A DNA stretch of 64,000 nucleotides from Metridium senile. Taxonomy: Eukaryota; Cnidaria; Anthozoa; Actiniaria; Metridiidae. The stretch spans positions 3,795,961 to 3,859,960 of the forward strand of contig OX459108.1 in NCBI GenBank assembly GCA_949775045.1, read 5' to 3'. How positions within the stretch are numbered: position 1 is the first letter of the stretch; each line of letters starts with the position of its first letter. Under the pieces are notes generated by a model that saw only the letters and a list, made by a program, of their open reading frames with translations, did no database searches and had not been told where the DNA came from. The translations under genes were made by a program, and so were the position numbers. Positions 1-11,955 of the stretch are shown here, one piece after another.

Positions 1-886
1 CAAAGGCTAGTTTTCCATGTTTATTAAATTGAAATTGAATTGTAATCAAAAGCTATTTTTCTTGGTGATTATATTGGCAAAATCGAAGCTTTTCGACAAT
101 CCACCATATCCCGTGGGAGTGGAGGTGAGTAAGCGAGTGACCTCGCTGTGAAATGCAAATTTGCATATATGATAAAATAGTGTTTACATTCAAATTTTCT
201 GGAAAAATGATCTTTTCATCGATGCATTTGCGTTTTATTACATTCTAATATTACTTTTGAACCAGTTAATGTATGTTTTATGATTTAAAACCAATGTAAT
301 GTGGATGTATATAATGTCCATCGATTTTGTTGATTTTGATATTTCTTGCATTTTACGATGATATTTTGTAGCCAAAACGCAAAGTGCCCAGAAATGTTTT
401 TCATTGGAGTTGAAGTACAACTATTCCTCTTCATTTCGGTATAAATAGTTATTAGGAAATCAGAACTCTTGTATGAAAAAAATAATTATGAATAGTACCA
501 AAATTACGGTTTTCACGACCCCCCGAAAATGCTCTTACTTCAAATATCCATAAAAAAATAAAAAAATAAGCTATATCAAAGTAAAACATACTGTTCAAAA
601 GCTGTAATGATGTTCTATAAACCGTGTAAATTTGATTACAAAATATGCAGAGAAAACGCCGCACGAGATTTACAAACATTACACATTTTCGAAAATTCAG
701 ACGGCAAAATTAGGCCAAAAATAGGTCAAACTTTGAACGGATGTCACGTGACCGCTTTAAAATGAAACGACTAAATAATGCCCATACGATTACTTGCTCA
801 TGACTACCTTTCACCATGCAAAGTTTCAGGTGGGGTTGTATCGGACCATTTCTGAAATTACTCGAAGCTTACGTGGAACGGCTCTT
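1..886. other. No gene recognised; flank of the duplicated block
   Basis: Only short, composition-driven open frames are present. Homology with the paralogous copy (19620 onward) starts at about 887, so this stretch lies outside the duplicated unit visible in the window. If gene C has further exons like those of B (B's exon 3 lies about 530 bp downstream of exon 2), they should fall here, but I found no equivalent of the 22-codon exon 3. Confidence 0.4.
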
Positions 887-913
887 AACGCTTTCCCATG
901 TATCCTTGCGGTC

Positions 914-940
914 TTAGCTTCTCCACGACAATTCTTTGAC
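914..940 (-). CDS. Possible alternative 9-codon terminal exon of gene C
   Basis: Just downstream of exon 2 (gap 32 nt), an acceptor-like ...TTTATAG precedes 8 codons in phase 0 and a TAA (VKELSWRS, stop). The same segment exists at 19648-19674 (gene B, identical) and 47802-47828 (gene A, one residue different: VKELLWRS). A 32-nt intron would be very short and no poly(A) signal is close by, so use of this exon is speculative. Confidence 0.2.
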   Translation of the reverse strand, partial: VKELSWRS

Positions 941-3900
941 CTATAAATAAATATCTATTGTATTTAACTTACTAGTCGTAGCGTCACGTTGGTTAACAAC
1001 CGTGACAGCCATGCCACCTCATTGTCGTTACCATTCCCTCCTTGGTTCTGATGTGGAAATTTATATGCTGTAAAAACAAGTGAAACATTTTTGTATGGAA
1101 GACAAACATCTAACCTAATAAATAAAATCGAGATAAGTATTCCCTCTGTCCTAAAAATAGGGAGGCTTAAGGTTACTGTGAACCTTTAAGCCAAAAATTT
1201 GGCTGATTTTTTTTATTTAAAGGATATAACATTTATAACATAAACTTTTGATTATTGAAACAAAAAAATTACATACTTCTAGAGATATTAAAATAAATTC
1301 GTTTTTATGGAAAACAAATTGAACTCCAAAAGTGACATTATAATCCTATTTAAATCTATTATTGCTTGGTTCGTTTACGAGATATCACGTTGCGTTACTT
1401 TTCTAAATTCTTGATGTTTTTTTATTTACTTCCTTTACTATTTGATTTAATGTTATTTTTGTTCGACTTGTTCGAGGTAAGTATTCCCTCTGTCCTAAAA
1501 AGAGGGAGGCTTAATTCAGCCTATATTTAGATGTGGGCTGCAACTAAAACTACAGCATATTCAGAATGCTGCTTTCAACTTGTATCTGGAAGTCACAAGT
1601 ATGATCATATCAGTCCGATACTCTATCGCTTGCACTGGATCCTTTTATTTACTTTCAAGGCATTGAACAATGCTGTTCCCTCCTATATCTATGAATTAAT
1701 GAACCATACAAGCCAGTCCGTTCTTTGCGATCTGCTTCTTCAAATCTACTGACCAAGAGATCCTATCGGCTTAATAACTATGGAAAGAGAAACTGTGGCA
1801 ACTGAACTATGGAATAATCTAACCTGTAATATAAAATATGCTTCTTCAATTTCAAATTTTAAATCTAAACTTAAAACGTGGCCCTTTAAGAGGGCATTCC
1901 ATTCGCAATAATTGCCTATTCTTTATAACTAATAAACTATAAATTATTTCTTAAACAAACAGTTTTATATTAGTTATATTATTTAAAATTCATGATAGTT
2001 GTTAATATTAAATTTTTCTTAGATTTAAATTTTTTTACATTGTAAAGCGTTGTTGAAACTAGTGATATTGACACTATACAAAATATTACATTATCATTAT
2101 TATTATCATTATCAACGGATTTATTAATAAACTCTTTATCTATCAAAAACGCAAAACCGCACAAAAAAAAAATCGATAAAAACCGCACACCGCAGCAAAC
2201 CTTTAGCCTCTCTAAGAAATCTAGAGGTTAATTTAACATATTGCGGTTTTCACTACCCCTAAATGTTCCTCGCCTTAGTTTTAAATATATTGAACAAAAA
2301 AAAAAAAAAAAACATCCAGAACTGGTTATTGTTCTGGCATAGACCACAGGTAACCCAAGCGTAGAGTCAGTACAAAATTGTAATTTTAACATAACTATGT
2401 CAATAAAATTTCCCTTTCTTACATGGATGTTTTTTGTGGTCTCTGATAATGTCTGTGAAGAATTTTTGGAAAATTTGATCAATTGTACATCCCCTTGTTA
2501 ATATATTGACAAGGTTGGACGCTAAAGGCACCAACTCACTTCCAATCCAGTCTACTTCAGAAGCTTTTTTTTCCACGAAAAACAATTCCTTTCCAAAAAT
2601 CACTCCTCATAGTTAAGGAAGGGTTGTTTGGCTATCAATCCATACCAAATTCTTCGAGCCAGCGCGCGGTACTGAGCCGTGAGCCCTCAAGACCCTCAAT
2701 AAAACGACTACGAAAACCGCCATTTTATGCGTGAAGGTACAATCCGGAACAGAAAAGCCGTTGAACGCGCGGTATGGTCTGGGAACGGTTACAAATTTAA
2801 CCCTCACCGGGAGGGTGTCAGTGAGATGACATCGTCAGCGAACAACGGACCCCTACCTGATGGAGTGAAATTTTAGCCGCTTTTCGTACTTTCCCACCAA
2901 TCATCAGGGGAAACTCTTCATATTTAATCGTGGGAAACACATAAGTTCACATACATCGAGAGATCTACGAGTTAAAACAAAAGCGTCTAAAATGGAAACA
3001 AAAATGTCCTAAATCAAAGAAACTGTTTTAAAAAAAAAAATTATAAAAAATTTAAAAAAATTTGGTATCACATATTATCCTGAATTTCTGCACTGCATTG
3101 TTTGCTTTTCGCTGACGATGTCATCTCACTGACACCCTCCCGGTGAGGGTTAAATTTGCAACCGTTCCCAGGCTATACCGCGCGTTCAACGGCTTTTCTG
3201 TTCCGGATTGTACCTTCACGCATAAAATGGCGGTTTTGAACGCGCGGTATGGTCTGGGAACGGTTACAAATTTAACCCTCACCGGGAGGGTGTCAGTGAG
3301 ATGACATCGTCAGCGAACAACGGACCCCTACCTGATGGAGTGAAATTTTAGCCGCTTTTCGTACTTTCCCACCAATCATCAGGGGAAACTCTTCATATTT
3401 AATCGTGGGAAACACATAAGTTCACATACATCGAGAGATCTACGAGTTAAAACAAAAGCGTCTAAAATGGAAACAAAAATGTCCTAAATCAAAGAAACTG
3501 TTTTAAAAAAAAAAATTATAAAAAATTTAAAAAAATTTGGTATCACATATTATCCTGAATTTCTGCACTGCATTGTTTGCTTTTCGCTGACGATGTCATC
3601 TCACTGACACCCTCCCGGTGAGGGTTAAATTTGCAACCGTTCCCAGGCTATACCGCGCGTTCAACGGCTTTTCTGTTCCGGATTGTACCTTCACGCATAA
3701 AATGGCGGTTTTCGTAGTCGTTTTATTGAGGGTCTTGAGGGCTCACGGCTCAGTACCGCGCGCTGGCTCGAAGAATTTGGTATGGATTGATAGCCAAACA
3801 ACCCTTCCTTAGCTATGAGGAGTGATTTTTAGAAAGGAATTGTTTTTCGTGGAAAAAAAAGCTTCTGAAGTAGACTGAAGTAGACTGAAGTAGATTGGAA

Positions 3901-6900
3901 GTGAGTTGGTGCCTTTAGCGTCCAACCTTGTCAATATCTTAACAAGGGGATGTACAATTGATCAAATTTTCCAAAAATTCTTCACAGACATTATCAGAGA
4001 CCACAAAAAACATCCATGTAAGAAAGGGAAATTTTATTGACATATTTATGTTAAAATTACAATTTTGTACTGACTCTACGCTTAGGCTACCTGTGCATAG
4101 ACTGAATGCCATTTGACTTTCAAAATTAAAATCTTAAGTTAATAGTTAAGCACCACAATCTGGAAGAGCCAACAAAAATATGTATTTTTGGAAAGTTTTG
4201 TTGCTATAAATACAATTCAAGTGGAGCTATTTGAAATCAAAATTACAGACATTTGCATGTGTTCAATGAACTGTTTCCTTGGTAGCCTCTTTGTGATGTT
4301 TTGAAATTAGATTTTGAAATTCTTAGAACTTCTCAATAATTTAATATTTTTGTCTCAAACTTTTTACGTTTGTTGATGCCATTCTAATATATTTATAACT
4401 TTGATTTAGTAGGCAATTTAAATATTAAATTAAACAAATATGTTAATGATAAAAGAGGTGACCATATTGTCAGTCGGTCCATTTTTTTCGGAATTCTTGA
4501 ATTAAATATTTGTTGTCTCATGACCAGCTCCTGCAAAACGCTATGACCTTTGTTATCGGACCTCTTGATCTATTACACAAGAGTCTGGGAAAAAATGTAA
4601 TCAAATATTTTGTCTGTTTCAAAAATGCACATCAATAAAAAATGTCAAAAAGTGCATGGATTTCCGGCCGATACTAAGCTCCCTGCCTATTCCTAGAAAT
4701 GTGAAATGCCACCCAGGCTCTCCGGGATATCCGGTTTTCCCATCCTCCGTAAAAATGGGAGAAGTTATGTGTGCTAAAGTATTTTTTGTAGAGTTAGTCA
4801 GTAGAGGTAGTGAGACCTTTGTCAAAAATGGCGGAAAATGATTTTTACAAATAAACAATTTTTTTTACCACTGTCATGTAAAACAACTATCATAAATGGG
4901 CATTCATGATCGGATCATGGAAAGTTTTGCTGTTCTGTGCAAACTACTAATAAAGTTATGCTCAATTGAAATAGTAAGAATTTGTTTGTTGTTTTCTATT
5001 GAGGGTTTTGTGGCCTCGTTTTGGTGTATTTCTGCATGACGTCTAGTTACAAAACCAACTGTGCGCTAAGCTTAATATAATAGATGGATAGATAGATAGA
5101 TAGATAGGTTTATTAATAAAATTACATTGCAGTAGTAGTTACTAACTGAATTGCGTAATATTTACAATTTGATACAATATATAATAAGAATACTAAATAT
5201 AAGAATACTAAATTATTAAAAGCCTACACATATTAATAATAAATGAGTTGTTAAAACGATTTGTGTGTATTCTAGGTAGGTTAAAAAGGCGCTTATTTCT
5301 AATATTATAATTGGCCTTGTGCCTGGTTGGAAGTAAGTCTCTCAGACTATGACTGCTATCACTTAAGATGTTGTTGAATAATTTGCTACATAATAGTTCG
5401 TGGTGCTTATCTAATGATTCAATGTTTGATAAACTTAAAGCGTCTTCGTACTTTATGTTAGGATGAATAATGGCCATGGCTCTTTTTTGTAGGCGTTCTA
5501 GTTCTAGCTTTAAATAATTAGGCAGAGCGTAGTAGAAAACTGGAATGGCATAATCTATAATTGATCTAATACATGTGACATAAAATAAGACTAAGTCGGA
5601 TACTGGGACCTTAGCCCTTCTTAACTGTACGAGAAAGTATAACCTCTTAGAGACCTTTTTAACTATTTCATCTACATGAGTATTCCAAGTTAGATTACAA
5701 TTGATAGTGAGACCTAATAACTTAGTACTTTCTATAACTTTTAAAGGCTTATCATTAACTACAATAGGGGAAATATTTTAGTGCATGGGAGGGGCACAGG
5801 AAGCCCGACACTAATAACGGCTGCGAGGGAGAGTACTTGAGTATTACTGTTCGTAACACGAAGGTAGTACTGTTTAAGTATGTATCCAGCCGATAACCAA
5901 CGAAGCAACGATACAAATGCCATAAGAGAGTTGTTTTAACGCCAAGCACACTGAGTAAATACAACTGTATGCTGAGTTACGTGCGCGGGCTTGCTTTAAG
6001 TCAAACATTTTTCTACTTGATTACAAAAGGCCTACTCCTGGTCATAAGATCGCCCAAGATCGCTCAAAATCGCCTACGATCGCTTAAGATCGCCTAGGAT
6101 CGCCTTAGATTTTTGGAGCTAAAATCCCTAAGATCATTGCCTTAGTTGTATTCTCGCTATGAGCGATTTTCATAAATGGCCGCCACTAATAATCACAATA
6201 TTTAAAATAAAGAAACCTATCATATGATAGACATTCATCATAAAATTAACTTGTGAAAGCTTGAGAAAAAATATATATAAAATTTGCAAGAAGCTATAAG
6301 AATTTGAAAAATCAGAAAAAAAAAAACAAATCAAAACGAGGAGTCAAATACCTCAGCAAAAAATTACAGTAAAATCTCTGCATCTTTCATTGAGCATAAC
6401 TTTGGTATTTTAGCCAGACTATCAAAACCTTCCAAACATGCTTGACCAGGACTGCACTAGTTTGACCACTACTATTACTTTAATATCGCACATTTCACAG
6501 CAATTGTTTTCTTAAACATCGAAGGATCTAAACACTAGTTTAACCAGGCCACTAGTAGGTATCGTACGTTACTACTCCAATTATTTCCTTTAGAAACATC
6601 AATGCAATTCACACTAGTTTAACCGCTGGTTATCGTATATTTGTACTCGAATTTGTACTCGAGTTGTTTCTCACTAGTTTAACCGCTGCTTATCGTACAT
6701 TTTTCTGTAATTACTCCTTCAGAAACACCGACACAGCTATCTAGCAGTCTAACCACAATGAATTGAGAAATTTTAAAAATATTTTCGCCATCATAACTTC
6801 TGCACTGGTTACTAATTATTGTACCATGCTCATCAAAAGTTGACTTATTTTTTTCCGTACGTTATCTTGGTCGCTTTGAGCTTCTTAAAAAAAACATTAC

Positions 6901-8962
6901 GGAAACCCAATTGTTTATCAACATCACTACGAAGATTGTGGCGTAGTAAGGGTCTTAAACCAGCGTGTTCTCTGTCTGGACACATTTGTTAAAAAATCAT
7001 TAATTAATTAGTTAATTAATTAATTAATTCATTCATTCATTCATTCATCCATCCATCCATCCATTCATTCATTCATTCATTCATCCATCCATTCATCCAT
7101 TCATTCGTTCGTTCATTCATTCATTCGTTCATTCATTCATTCATTTGTTAGTTCGTTCATTCATTCATTTGTTAGTTCGTTGGTGCGTTGGTTCATTCAT
7201 TCATTCATTTATTCTTTCATTTCTTCATTAAATCTCTTTCTTTCTCTCATTCGATTCGCTCACTTAATCAATGAGTATTTCAATTATATATAATGTTAGA
7301 TTTTAAATAAAATAACCATGTATATTTGTTATACAAATTCCTTAAATAGTACGATTTGAAAGCAACACATGTACATAAATATATACATAAATTAAAATAT
7401 ATATTATGGCAGAAATGTCTAGAACCACAATCACTATCTATGACATAATCGATAACCAAAGAATTCGCTGAAGCTATTTTGATTTTTGTCTTGGTCCCTG
7501 CATTTCTTGTCTTACAACAGACGCTGTCAATACAAAACAGCACAAACTATTGAGGCAAAGCCAGCAAAATGGCAACCTCAAAACTAGAGTTTAAATTAAA
7601 GCATAATTTCGCAACAGATTTGAAGTTGAAATCGCTATTGCATCATCATTCAAGAACTGCTTATATTAATACATGAGGTCAAGAGCTCATAATTATTGTA
7701 ATGCACGTTCCTGCTTAAGCTTCTTAAATAAATATTAATAGTTCTATCAGTAATTTCCTTTCAAATGTATCAAGTTTAATTTGTAGATATTTCCTAAAGA
7801 CATAGTGGCCTTTTTCAAAGTTTAGAAGACAGGTAAATATTGTGTCGACGGGCAAATCGAAGCGGTCGTAAATTCGTTCGTCTATTGTGAACAACTGAAA
7901 CCAAACAACATTTTCCTCTCAAATTTTGTTCGTAAAGCTTTCAAACCAGACGTGTTGTCCGTCATAAGTAGATGTGTCCGACCGAACGATTTATCCGTCT
8001 TCTGAAGGCAAGTTAAGAGAAGCTAAGTGTCGCTTTTTGGCTCCTTCTTCAAAAGGGCGGGGAAAATTACAACGCGTGTGCGACGAGTACTATATAATAT
8101 TATATTATATGGTCTTTTCTTTCATGCATTTATTGTAAATTCTATGTAAGCTTTGTTCAAATAAATTTTTATTATTCGAATATTTTGAATTTATATTTTC
8201 TATTTTTATTGAAAATGAAGACCGAAACAATTGCCGACAATGCACTGCGAGCTGTACCAGGACACGAACAGATCCCAGTATCCGAACAGATCCTCAAAAC
8301 TGGTATAGCTGTACCCGAAAATATCACAGACCCGAACAGATCCCCGAACAAGACCCGAAAGGATCCCCGGCATTTGGAAGGAATGGACTAATGAAAAGTG
8401 GAACGTAGGGAATGCTTTGCTAACTTAGACCAAATGAATACTAACAGATCACCGGTAATTTGAAAGTATTAATACTTTAAAATATATATTGTGGGCCATA
8501 TTGGAAACCATTTATTTTGTAATTGTACTGTATGTACAATTGAAACTTCATTTCAATTAGCAACACTATCCATGTACACTAACCTTTAGACGAATAACAG
8601 CCGCATTTCGAATTAACTTTTCCTGTGAGCATCAGCAAAGACAGGACTAGAGCAACGACTGATATCAAACACATCAGAAACAATATCGCCAGTAGCCAAC
8701 TCGGGGGAGTTACTTTCAAAGAATCGGATCTATCTTCGTATATATCGAGTGTACCAGCCACGGACATATTGTCTACTGTATTCCGAGATAGTTCATCCAT
8801 TTCGAAGCGTGGAGGGACTGCTAATCCATTCGTAACACATTCGTAGTCATCCGTGTACGAGCCATTGCTAAATGTTGTCTTGAGTGGGAGATCACTGCTA
8901 GTACTACAAGTTGAAATATGGTGCGTTCGACTGATCTCTGGTCGTACTTTCATTCGATTCAT
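914..8962 (-). CDS. Gene C: third paralog of a collagen/coiled-coil membrane protein, partial or truncated
   Basis: Reconstructed exons in transcript order are 8962-8584 and 1067-973, plus a possible 9-codon terminal exon 940-914. Exon 1 encodes a cytoplasmic tail of about 88 residues and a membrane span (about residues 89-112), followed by a C-G-C motif. Exon 2 joins in phase 1 and encodes 32 residues ending in a hydrophobic/charged stretch with an NVT glycosylation sequon. Both exons match gene B almost exactly. Beyond the 9-codon exon (ending VKELSWRS and TAA) homology to the other copies stops near 887, and no coiled-coil, collagen or Cys-rich exon is present. Gene C is therefore either continued to the left in unrelated intron sequence, or cut by the duplication breakpoint to a short type II membrane protein of about 166 residues. 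Intron 1 (1068-8583) is about 7.5 kb and full of repeats. Confidence 0.6.
1515..1911 (+). pseudogene. LINE reverse transcriptase C-terminal remnant
   Basis: The frame from 1531 encodes the stereotyped end of CR1/L2/Rex-like LINE reverse transcriptases: a [12 protein letters not shown] stretch, then LHW, then [15 protein letters not shown]. After a frame change near 1750 the usual ending resumes in another frame at about 1855 ([15 protein letters not shown], stop). There is an internal deletion between LHW and LLFTFKA, where the family normally has about 10 more residues. It is a dead fragment; the copy at 20249-20645 is nearly identical and was duplicated with the whole block. Confidence 0.7.
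2340..4090. repeat. Large inverted repeat (foldback) with an internal 475-bp tandem duplication
   Basis: The sequence at 2340-2840 reappears inverted at about 3115-4090. Inside, 2763-3237 is directly repeated from 3238 to about 3712; the second block copy (21168-22413) has only one unit, so this duplication is specific to copy C. Each arm carries an open frame of 64-127 codons of unknown relationship ([17 protein letters not shown] start, hydrophobic). The arms are GC-richer than the surroundings. Confidence 0.7.
4166..5078. other. Intron sequence shared by the three copies, no gene seen
   Basis: This stretch aligns with 22490-23392 and about 48020-49080. Short open frames in it differ between copies by indels and look non-coding. 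A TTTCCGGCCGA-containing block near 4660-4740 is the best conserved part across the three copies, but the frame is not kept. Confidence 0.4.
5079..5771 (-). mobile_element. 5'-truncated CR1/L2-like LINE insertion, specific to copy C
   Basis: On the minus strand an uninterrupted frame runs from about 5765 to a stop at 5208 and encodes the C-terminal third of a LINE reverse transcriptase: LLGLTINCNLTWNTHV, then RRAKVPVSDLVLFYVT, then RSIIDYAIPVFYYALP, then LQKRAMAIIHP, then a tail with HKANYNIRNKRLFNLPR. It ends in a short (TATC)n tail at about 5082-5107. The paralogous site at about 23388-23396 is empty, and AATAT flanks both ends (5074-5078, 5772-5776), consistent with a target duplication. 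The intact frame indicates a recent insertion. Confidence 0.8.
5772..7017. repeat. Intron repeats: GATCGCC decamers and CACTAGTTTAACC tandem motif
   Basis: At 6045-6150 a roughly 10-bp motif (AAGATCGCCT and variants) is repeated about 10 times. At about 6525-6740 a unit with CACTAGTTTAACC, TTATCGTAC and AGAAACA is repeated imperfectly. Both recur in the other copies (23645-23740 and 24640-24850; 49290-49400 and 50230-50560). No coding signal was seen. Confidence 0.6.
7018..7232. repeat. (ATTC)n tetranucleotide microsatellite
   Basis: Degenerate TTCA/TTCG tetramers. The array sits at the same place in intron 1 of the other copies (about 25090-25275 and 51020-51670), with different length in each. 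Confidence 0.85.
7233..8583. other. Remainder of intron 1 of gene C, no gene seen
   Basis: Aligns with 25280-26919 in gene B and, more loosely, 51680-52800 plus 54590-54680 in gene A. A short frame at 8185-8391 contains GAACAGATCC repeats and is not conserved between copies. Nothing else was recognised. Confidence 0.4.
8584..8962 (-). CDS. Gene C exon 1: N-terminus and membrane anchor
   Basis: 379 nt: 126 codons plus one base. The start is the first ATG after an in-frame upstream region with stops; the donor is AAAG|GTTAGT, identical in all three paralogs. The encoded tail is Ser/Thr-rich with a basic start ([10 protein letters not shown]) and a DIYED tyrosine motif about 14 residues before the membrane. 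The span (about residues 89-112) is rich in Leu, Ile and Val. No cleavable signal peptide is visible, so a type II orientation (N-in) is inferred. Differences from gene B include Val for Gly at residues 43 and 84. Confidence 0.75.
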
Positions 8963-9180
8963 GTTAACTCAGATAATTACAAAACAAGATATAAAAACTT
9001 AAAAGGAAAATTACTAATTGCTGCAATCTTTCTAACTAATGGTATGTCCCAACCTTATATACAAATGTTATGGAATGTTTGACTCTCGACTGTGATTGGT
9101 TGCTGTATTATATTGGGTCAAATGTGATTTAAGAGGTGGTTACATGTGGTATGTTATCCACTGTTAACGATGGGCTTCCT
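8963..9180 (-). promoter_or_regulatory. Putative promoter of gene C (TATA and CCAAT)
   Basis: Upstream of the ATG, reading on the minus strand, lie TATATAA (9061-9055) and a CCAAT box (9099-9095), followed by a well-conserved stretch to about 9180. The same elements in the same order occur upstream of gene B (TATATAA 27397-27391, CCAAT 27435-27431) and gene A (57098-57092, 57151-57147), although gene A has accumulated indels. Conservation in the diverged A copy is what supports a functional call. Confidence 0.45.
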
Positions 9181-9577
9181 GTGGTGATATTTCAGGTTGA
9201 GTTACTTGATAATGCCATTTGATGGCGGATTGGGCATTAGTAACATGATTACCAATTATACACCTATTCCTAAGATCGTGGTCTTTCCATAATAAACAAG
9301 ACATAATATACAAAATGTCAACCAAAACGAGACTCTGGGGAAACAAAAAGTACTGTTCATTGTTTCCCCAGAGCTTCTTTTCGATTTATTTGTGTATGCT
9401 AAGTAAATCTTTTGAAACTAAGCCTGCACTGCAAACCACAGAACTTGTTAGCTTTGAGCTCGTGCATATCTGCAATGCGGTGACGTGCAAAAAGTAAAGA
9501 AGCTGCAGTCCAAAGCTCCATTTAATTGAAGAAATAACATTGGCCTAGAATCAGAGTAATTTTTGAAGTTATTATCA

Positions 9578-11955
9578 TTGTGTAGAGGTGGTCATTGAGT
9601 AGAGGTGGTCATTGAGTAGAGGTGGTCATTGTGTAGAGGTGGTCATTGTGTAGAGTTGATCATTGTGTAGAGGGGATCATTCTGTAGAGGTGATCATTGT
9701 GTAGAGGTGGTTCTTGTGTACAGGTGACCATCGTGTAGATTTGATCATTGTGTAGAGATGGTCATTGTGTAGAGGTGATGATTGTGTTGAGGTGGTTCTT
9801 GTGTACAGGTGATCATCGTGTAGATTTGATCATTGTGTAGGGGTGGTCATTGGGTAGAGGTGGTCATTGTGTAGAATGGTCATTGTGTAGATGTGGTCAT
9901 TGTGTAGAGGAGGTCATTGTGTAGAGGTGATCATTGTGTAGAGGTTTATCATTGTGTAGAGGTGGTCATTGTGTAGAGGTGATCATTGTGTAGAGGTGGT
10001 CATTGTGTAGAATTGGTCATTGTGTAGAGGTGGTCATTGTGTAGGGGTGGTCATTTGGTAGAGGTGATTATTGTGTAGAGGTGGTTCTTGTGTAGAAGTG
10101 GTCATTGTGTAGAGGTGGTCATTGTGTAGGGGTGGTCATTTGGTAGAGGTGATTATTGTGTAGAGGTGGTTCTTGTGTAGTAGTGGTCATTGTGTAGAGG
10201 TGATCATTGTGTAGGGGTGATCCTTGTGAAGAGGTGATCATTGTGTAGAGGTGGTCATTGTGTAGAATTGGTCATTGTGTAGAGGTGGTCATTGTGTAGG
10301 GGTGGTCATTTGGTAGAGGTGATTATTGTGTAGAGGTGGTTCTTGTGTAGAAGTGGTCATTGGGTAGAGGTGGTCATTGTGTAGAGGTGGTCATTGTGTA
10401 GATGTGGTCATTGTGTAGGGGTGGTCATTGGGTAGAGGTGGTCATTGTGTAGAGGTGATGATTGTGTAGAGGTGGTCATTGTGTAGAGGTGGTCATTGTG
10501 TAGAGGTGGCCATTGTGTAGAGGTGATCATTGTGCAGAGGTGGTCATTGTGTAGAGGTGGTCATTGTGTAGATGTGGTCATTGTGTAGGGGTGGCCATTG
10601 TGTAGAATTGGTCATTGTGTAGAGGTGGTCATTGTGTAGGGGTGGTCATTTGGTAGAGGTGATTATTGTGTAGAGGTGGTTCTTGTGTAGAAGTGGTCAT
10701 TGGGTAGAGGTGGTCATTGTGTAGAGGTGGTCATTGTGTAGATGTGGTCTTTGTGTAGAGGTGGTCATTGTGTAGAGGTGGTCATTGTGTAGATGTGGTC
10801 TTTGTGTAGGGGTGGTCATTGTGCAGAGGTGGTCATTGTGTAGAGGTGGTCATTGTGTAGAGGTGGCCATTGTGTAGAGGTGATCATTGTGCAGAGGTGG
10901 TCATTGTGTAGAGGTGGTCATTGTGTAGAGGTGGTCATTGTGTAGATGTGGTCATTGTGTAGGGGTGGCCATTGTGTAGAGGAGGTCGTTGTGTAGGAGT
11001 GGCCATTGTGTAGAGGTGATGATTGTGTAGAGGTGATGATTGTGTAGAGGTGATCATTGTGTAGAGGTGGCCATTGTGTAGAGGTGATCATTGTGCAGAG
11101 GTGATCATTGTGTAGAGGTGGTCATTGTGTAGAGGTGGTTCTTGTGTAGTAGTGGTCATTGTGTAGAGGTGATCATTGTGTAGGGGTGATCCTTGTGAAG
11201 AGGTGGTCATTGTGTAGATGTGGTCTTTGTGTAGGGGTGGTCATTGTGTAGAGGTGGTCAATGTGTAGAGGTGGTCATTGTGTAGATGTGGTCATTGTGT
11301 AGGGGTGGCCATTGTGTAGAGGAGGTCGTTGTGTAGGAGTGGCCATTGTGTAGAGGTGATGATTGTGTAGAGGTGATCATTGTGTAGAGGTGATCATTGT
11401 GTAGAGGTGGTCATTGTGTAGAGGTGATCATTGTGTAGAGGTGGTCATTGTGTAGAGGTGATCATTGTGTAGAGGTGGTCATTGTGTAGGAGTGGCCATT
11501 GTGTAGAGGTGGTCATTGTGCAGAGGTGATCATTGTGTAGGGGTGGTCATTGTGTAGAGGTGGTCATTGTGTAGAGGTGATCATTGTGTAGGGGTGGTCA
11601 TTGTGTAGAGGTGGTCATTGTGTAGAGGTGGTCATTGTGTAGAGGTGGTCATTGTGTAGAGGTGGTCATTGTGTAGAGGTGGTCATTGTGTAGAGGTGGT
11701 CATTGTGTAGAGGTGGTCATTGTGTAGAGGTGGTCATTGTGTAGAGGTGATCATTGTGTAGAGGTGGTCATTGTGTAGAGGTGGTCATTGTGTAGAGGTG
11801 GTCATTGTGTAGAGGTGGTCATTGTGTAGGGGTGGTCATTGTGTACGTAGAGGTGATCATTGAGTAGGAGTGATCATTGTGTTGATGTGGTCATTGTGTA
11901 GGAGTATTCATTGTGTACGGGTGGTCATTGTGTAGAGTTAATCATTATGTATAGG
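9578..11955. repeat. Minisatellite, 17-bp unit (GGTCATTGTGTAGAGGT)
   Basis: About 140 tandem, slightly diverged units. Higher-order blocks (for example GGTTCTTGTGTAGAAGT followed by the same neighbours) recur, showing expansion of multi-unit segments. It lies between the promoter of gene C and the 3' end of gene B. The second copy at 28262-28965 is much shorter. Confidence 0.95.

Larger units (their letters stand above)
1100..4165. mobile_element. Composite repeat insertion in intron 1 of gene C (also in gene B, absent from gene A)
   Basis: Intron 1 of genes C and B contains this block (B: about 19832-22490), while gene A passes directly from the sequence next to exon 2 (about 48018) to the sequence found here at about 4190. 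It therefore arrived after A split off, or was lost from A. It holds a 35-bp direct repeat (1136-1170 and 1479-1513), a LINE remnant and a large inverted repeat. I could not tell whether it moved as one unit. Confidence 0.5.

Noticed and set aside
1136..1513. 35-bp direct repeats as long terminal repeats of a small retroelement
   Set aside because: The repeats are too short and lack TG...CA ends, primer-binding site or polypurine tract. Each contains its own inverted CCCTC/GAGGG motif, so nested small DNA elements are more likely.
8625..8846. Plus-strand frame of 73 codons, present at all three exon 1 copies
   Set aside because: It is the antisense shadow of exon 1; it is open in all copies only because exon 1 is conserved.
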